NCBI GenBank assembly: GCA_052115395.1 | Contig: JBFRGO010000002.1 | Length of the DNA stretch: 64,000 nucleotides | Direction: 5' to 3' (one strand) | Origin: Noviluteimonas sp052115395 | Lineage (GTDB): Bacteria > Pseudomonadota > Gammaproteobacteria > Xanthomonadales > Xanthomonadaceae | Part shown: in pieces, positions 60,833 to 64,000 of the stretch | Numbering within the stretch: the first letter of the stretch is position 1 | How the letters are laid out: every line of letters begins with the position of its first letter | The notes under the pieces: generated by a model | Database searches by the model: none | Told to the model about the DNA's origin: nothing | Seen by the model: the letters and a program-made list of their open reading frames with translations, nothing else | Translations under genes and position numbers: made by a program

Positions 60833-61572
60833 GAGTGTTGATCGCCGACGACGAACCCCTGGCGCGCGAACGCCTGCGGGATCTGCTTGCCGAGCAGCCG
60901 GGCATCGAACTGGTCGCCGAGGCGGGCGACGGGCGCGAGGCGCTGCACGCCTGCGCCACCCACCACCCCGACCTGGTGTTGCTCGACATCGCGATGCCGG
61001 GCATCGACGGCCTGGAGACCGCGCGGCATCTGGCCGCATTTGAACCGCGCCCGGCCGTGGTGTTCTGCACCGCATACGACGCGCACGCGCTGTCGGCCTT
61101 CGAGGCCGCGGCGATCGACTACCTCGTCAAGCCCGTGCGTCCCGAACGCCTGGCCGCCGCACTCGAACGCGCGCGCACCTTCGCCGCGGGCCGCAACGGC
61201 AACGGCGCCGCCCTCGACGGCGAGCCCCGCCACGAACAACACCGCACCCATCTGTGCGCGCGCCTGCGCGGCAGCCTGCGCCTGATCCCCATCGAAGACG
61301 TGCATTACCTGCAGGCCGAGGAAAAGTACGTCGTCGTGCACCACGCGCGTGGCGAGGACCTCATCGAGGAATCGCTGAAGTCGCTGGAAGAGGAATTCGG
61401 CGACCGCTTCGTCCGCATCCATCGCAATTGCCTGGTGGCGCGGCACGAGATCGTCGAGCTCAAGCGCGCCCCCGACGGCCACGTGCAGGCCGTGTTGCGG
61501 CACGGCGAGCATCCGCTGGAAGTCAGCCGCCGCTGCGTGGCGCATCTGCGCGAGACGGTGAAGCACCTGTAG
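60829..61572 (+). CDS. algR: LytTR response regulator AlgR
   Basis: A 247-residue regulator. The receiver domain begins MRVLIADDEPLARERLRDLL; the phospho-acceptor is D53 in LVLLDIAMPG, with T in VVFCTAYDAHAL and K in YLVKPVRPERL. A Gly/Asn-rich linker leads to a LytTR DNA-binding domain (PIEDVHYLQAEEKYVVVHHA, FGDRFVRIHRNCLVARHEIV). The GTG start at 60829 overlaps the algZ stop and has a perfect AGGAGG six bases upstream. AlgR binds promoters of pilus and surface genes in relatives. Confidence 0.93.
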   Translation: MRVLIADDEPLARERLRDLLAEQPGIELVAEAGDGREALHACATHHPDLVLLDIAMPGIDGLETARHLAAFEPRPAVVFCTAYDAHALSAFEAAAIDYLVKPVRPERLAAALERARTFAAGRNGNGAALDGEPRHEQHRTHLCARLRGSLRLIPIEDVHYLQAEEKYVVVHHARGEDLIEESLKSLEEEFGDRFVRIHRNCLVARHEIVELKRAPDGHVQAVLRHGEHPLEVSRRCVAHLRETVKHL

Positions 61573-61584
61573 TGCGCCGCGGGC

Positions 61585-61590
61585 GATAAT
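61585..61590 (+). promoter_or_regulatory. Candidate -10 box of hemC, leaderless spacing
   Basis: GATAAT (five of six consensus) ends five bases before the hemC ATG at 61596. There is no room for a ribosome-binding site if this promoter is used; hemC could otherwise be read from the algR transcript. Confidence 0.55.
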
Positions 61591-61595
61591 GGGGC

Positions 61596-62504
61596 ATGCA
61601 AACGCTCCGGATCGCCACCCGCAAATCCCCGCTGGCCCTCTGGCAGACCGAACACGTCGCCGCACGTTTGCGCGCCGCGCATCCGGGGCTGCACGTCGAA
61701 CTGGTGCCGATGAGCACGCGCGGCGACGAAGTCCTCGATCGTTCGCTCGCGGCGATCGGCGGCAAGGGCCTGTTCCTCAAGGAACTCGAAGTCGCGATGC
61801 AGCGCGGGCAAGCCGATTGCGCGGTGCATTCGCTGAAGGACGTGCCGATGGTGCTCGAGCCGGGCTTCGCCTTGCCGGCGATCCTGGCGCGTGCCGATCA
61901 CGCCGACGCCTTCGTCAGCAATCGCTTCGAGAACATCGATGCGCTGCCGCAGGGCGCGGTGGTGGGCACCTCATCGTTGCGTCGGCAGGCGCAATTGCGC
62001 GCGCGGCGCCCGGACCTGGATCTGCGCGACCTGCGCGGCAACGTCAATACGCGGCTGGCGAAACTCGACGCGGGCGACTACGACGCCATCGTGCTCGCGT
62101 GCGCCGGCCTTGCGCGCCTGGGCTTCGAATCGCGCATCCGCGGGCGCCTGGATGCACCCGATTGGTTGCCCGCGCCGGCGCAGGGCGCGATCGCGATCGA
62201 ATGCCGCGACGACACGCCGGAAACCTTCGCGTTGCTGGCAGCGCTCGATGATGCGGCCACGCGCGAATGCGTCGAAGCCGAGCGCGCGATGAACCGCGCG
62301 TTGCACGGGAGTTGCCACGTGCCGGTGGCTGCGTTCGCGCGCCGCGAAGGAACCACGCTGCATCTGCAGGGGCTGGTGGGGTCGGCGAACGATGGGCGCG
62401 TCGTGCGCGCCGAAAGCACGGGCGCCGATCGCGAAGCGCTGGGTCTGGAGGTCGCGCAGCGCCTGCTTGCGCAAGGCGCGCGGGACTTCATCGACGCTCA
62501 GTAA
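61596..62504 (+). CDS. hemC: Hydroxymethylbilane synthase HemC
   Basis: A 302-residue enzyme joining four porphobilinogens in haem synthesis. Family marks are LRIATRKSPLALWQTEHVAA, GGKGLFLKELEVAMQRGQAD, AVHSLKDVPM, GTSSLRRQAQLRARRPDLDL and RGNVNTRLAKLDAGDYDAIV. The dipyrromethane cofactor cysteine is C240 in LHGSCHVPVAAF. Length is normal. It is 23 bp from algR, the usual partner upstream in pseudomonads and xanthomonads, and overlaps the convergent DmsC-like gene by seven bases. Confidence 0.96.
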   Translation: MQTLRIATRKSPLALWQTEHVAARLRAAHPGLHVELVPMSTRGDEVLDRSLAAIGGKGLFLKELEVAMQRGQADCAVHSLKDVPMVLEPGFALPAILARADHADAFVSNRFENIDALPQGAVVGTSSLRRQAQLRARRPDLDLRDLRGNVNTRLAKLDAGDYDAIVLACAGLARLGFESRIRGRLDAPDWLPAPAQGAIAIECRDDTPETFALLAALDDAATRECVEAERAMNRALHGSCHVPVAAFARREGTTLHLQGLVGSANDGRVVRAESTGADREALGLEVAQRLLAQGARDFIDAQ

Positions 62505-63448
62505 TACAAGGTCACCATGTGCTTGGCTTGTGCGAAGAACAGCCAGCGTTCGACGAAGGCGCCGGCCAGCGCGCTGAGCGCGGCGGCGGTGTACCAGGGC
62601 GCCGGGTTCGCGTGCACGAGCAGCCAGGCCGGCAACAACAGCAGGATCGGCAACACCGCGAACAACACGATCGCCAGCAGCCGCAATTGCTTCGCATGCT
62701 TGCGCGCGACCACGAAGCCCATTTCCTTCGTGAGGTAGTTCGCTTCGGTGTGCGGGCGTTCGAAGACCGTCGCCGTGCGCTGCGGCAGGCCGATCGCATC
62801 ACCGCGCGTGGCGGGCAGCGGCACGTCGATGTCGCGCCAGTACTTCACCTTCAGCACGACGAGCACGATCGCGACCAGCGCGCCTGCGAGCGCGGCGATG
62901 TTCGACATCGGGCGGCCGAGCAGCGTGGCGATCGCGCAGAACAACAGGCCGCCGGTGAACAGGCCGAAGCCCTGGTAGGCGAACGGCACCAGGCCGTGGC
63001 GCCAGGCCGGGATCGGCTTGAGCGAGGCGTAGATCATCGCGGTGCAGTGGACGGTGATCAGTGCGGCGAGCATGGCCAAGAGCGCAACGGTTTTGCCGAG
63101 CGCGCCCAGTGCGACCCCTCCCCAGCCCTCCCCTGCGAGCAGGGGAGGGAGCATTGCGGTCGCCAACACGGCCGCGATGAAGAACGTCGCCATCGCCGCC
63201 ACGCCCTCGCGCGACAACCACGAGGTGCGCCATTGCGAGAACGCGCGCCAAGCACGCATCGGCTTGCCCAGGTGCAACATCGAGCTGAGCAGGCCGATCG
63301 TCGAAAGCACGATCGCGATCGCGATGGACGCCAACAGCGTGCGCGCCGCGCTCTGCCCGGTCAGCGCATGCCACGCGGCCCAGAACAACAGCCCGTAGCC
63401 CGCGCCCGACAGCGTGGTGAAGAAAATGACCGAAAGCGCGGGATGCAT
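62498..63448 (-). CDS. DmsC-like membrane anchor subunit
   Basis: A 316-residue protein with eight to nine hydrophobic segments. The opening MHPALSVIFFTTLSGAGYGL and the block SSMLHLGKPMRAWRAFSQWR, then SWLSREG, are typical of the DmsC family, which anchors molybdopterin oxidoreductases and passes quinol electrons to them. No DmsA or DmsB gene is adjacent. Residues about 100-112 (LPPLLAGEGWGG) are encoded by a GC-rich inverted repeat that looks like an inserted REP element read in frame. Upstream on the same strand is the YbjQ-like gene, 8 bp away. Confidence 0.82.
   Translation of the reverse strand: MHPALSVIFFTTLSGAGYGLLFWAAWHALTGQSAARTLLASIAIAIVLSTIGLLSSMLHLGKPMRAWRAFSQWRTSWLSREGVAAMATFFIAAVLATAMLPPLLAGEGWGGVALGALGKTVALLAMLAALITVHCTAMIYASLKPIPAWRHGLVPFAYQGFGLFTGGLLFCAIATLLGRPMSNIAALAGALVAIVLVVLKVKYWRDIDVPLPATRGDAIGLPQRTATVFERPHTEANYLTKEMGFVVARKHAKQLRLLAIVLFAVLPILLLLPAWLLVHANPAPWYTAAALSALAGAFVERWLFFAQAKHMVTLYY
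63126..63149. repeat. REP-like hairpin inside the DmsC-like gene
   Basis: A perfect 11-bp inverted repeat, CCCTCCCCTGC / GCAGGGGAGGG, with a two-base loop. Its in-frame translation on the minus strand is rich in Pro, Leu and Gly and unlike the flanking membrane segments. GC-rich elements of this look are dispersed in many high-GC proteobacterial genomes. Confidence 0.6.
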
Positions 63449-63456
63449 TTAACGCA

Positions 63457-63801
63457 TCACTCCAGCACGACCGCGGTACCCGACGCCGACACCATCAGCA
63501 TCGAACCGCCATCCTGGATCTGGATGGTCTCGTAATCCAGGTCGACGCCGACGACCGCGTTCGCGCCCAGTTCGCGCGCCTGTTCGATCATGTCGTTGAC
63601 CGCTTCGGTCTTCGCCTTGCGCAGGACCTTCTCGTAGGAACCCGAACGCCCACCGAGGATGTCGCGGATGCCGGCGAAGAAATCGCGGAACATGTTGGCG
63701 CCGAGGATCGCGTCGCCGCCGACAAGGCCGTGGTACTCGACGATGCGGCGGCCTTCGACCGTGTTGGTGGTGGTGACGAGCACCGGCGTTTGATCGGCCA
63801 T
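63457..63801 (-). CDS. YbjQ/UPF0145 family protein
   Basis: A 114-residue soluble protein of the YbjQ heavy-metal-binding-like family. Family marks are VLVTTTNTVEGRRIVEYHGL, VGGDAILGANMFRDFFAGIR, the GGRSGSYEKVLRKAKTEAVN block and LGANAVVGVDLDYETI. Members form pentamers; a metal role was proposed from structure only. ATG 63801 is preceded by GAGGA. It sits between the DmsC-like gene and a truncated upstream gene on the same strand, with 8- and 11-bp gaps, so all three are one operon. Confidence 0.88.
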   Translation of the reverse strand: MADQTPVLVTTTNTVEGRRIVEYHGLVGGDAILGANMFRDFFAGIRDILGGRSGSYEKVLRKAKTEAVNDMIEQARELGANAVVGVDLDYETIQIQDGGSMLMVSASGTAVVLE

Positions 63802-63812
63802 GGCAGGAGTCC

Positions 63813-64000
63813 TCAGCGACGGAAGATGCGGTCGAGCCAGCGTTTGGGCGTGACTTCGACGGTGGGTTCGGCGATGGCAACGGCTTCGCCGCCACCGGCG
63901 CGACGCGGACGCGGCGGGAGATAACGATTGACCGGGGCGTATCCCAGTTCCGGCAACAGCGGAAGTCCGCCGCGCTCGGCGACAAGTTTCGAAACCTTCG
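63813..64000 (-). CDS. Unknown protein, C-terminal part only
   Basis: An open frame enters from the right edge and stops at 63813-63815, giving 61 visible residues. It reads KVSKLVAERGGLPLLPELGY, then APVNRYLPPRPRRAGG, and ends EVTPKRWLDRIFRR. The tail is basic and Pro-rich with a final amphipathic helix, which could lie on a membrane, but I do not recognise a family. It is accepted as coding because it is 11 bp from the YbjQ start, on the same strand, and shows the strong G/C third-position bias of the neighbouring genes. Confidence 0.5.
   Translation of the reverse strand, partial: KVSKLVAERGGLPLLPELGYAPVNRYLPPRPRRAGGGEAVAIAEPTVEVTPKRWLDRIFRR

Overview
The window is high-GC, densely packed chromosomal DNA. 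Gene order and protein families point to a gammaproteobacterium of the Xanthomonadaceae, probably Lysobacter-like. Clues are the runs tsaC-topA-smg-dprA-LysM / def-fmt-rsmB and algZ-algR-hemC, the DUF3667/DUF4286 and DUF4124 proteins, and several genes whose -10 box sits only 5-7 nt before the start codon. Family assignments come from motifs read by eye; no database search was possible.

Layout. 1-6 kb: end of rpoH, a type II NADH dehydrogenase, priA, a 494-bp gap holding a perfect inverted pair of DnaA boxes, and a sigma-region-4-like/DUF3106 membrane protein. 6-16 kb: DUF4286 and DUF3667 proteins, a MATE exporter, sppA, a lipoprotein, an SDR, a cadherin-like/PQQ-type sugar dehydrogenase lipoprotein, a KGG stress protein and two DUF4124 proteins. 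16-24.5 kb: information processing (tsaC, topA, smg, dprA, a LysM protein, def, fmt, rsmB). 24.5-31 kb: envelope genes (ArnT-like transferase, GT2 and GT4 glycosyltransferases, two PH-domain membrane proteins, an LpxL-like acyltransferase). 31-33.8 kb: dtd, rpoD and DUF6916. 33.8-43.7 kb: a surface-type island of three tail-collar (Mdp) paralogues plus a GNAT gene, divergent from a 1939-residue Ig/Calx-beta autotransporter followed by a Tat-exported amine oxidase. 43.7-44.4 kb: a CAU-anticodon tRNA and a pseudouridine synthase.

44.4-57.3 kb is the most interesting part. An XRE-cupin regulator is divergent from two consecutive same-strand blocks: serine hydrolase, dipeptide-epimerase-like enolase and POT transporter; then TonB receptor, DUF1611 (DgcN-like), YkvI-like carrier, second serine hydrolase and amidohydrolase. 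The two blocks begin with matching promoters (TTGACA, then ATCAGGA exactly 8 nt later). At the second block this half-site belongs to a perfect 9-bp-arm palindrome. I read the locus as an uptake and catabolism system for peptides containing D-glutamate or other D-amino acids, such as murein peptides, under one local repressor.

57.3-64 kb: a TolB-like/TPR protein, then an esterase-algZ-algR run, hemC with its own promoter, a lone DmsC-like membrane anchor carrying a REP-like hairpin inside its coding sequence, a YbjQ protein and a truncated unknown gene. There is one tRNA. I saw no rRNA, CRISPR array, insertion sequence, integrase or prophage structural module.
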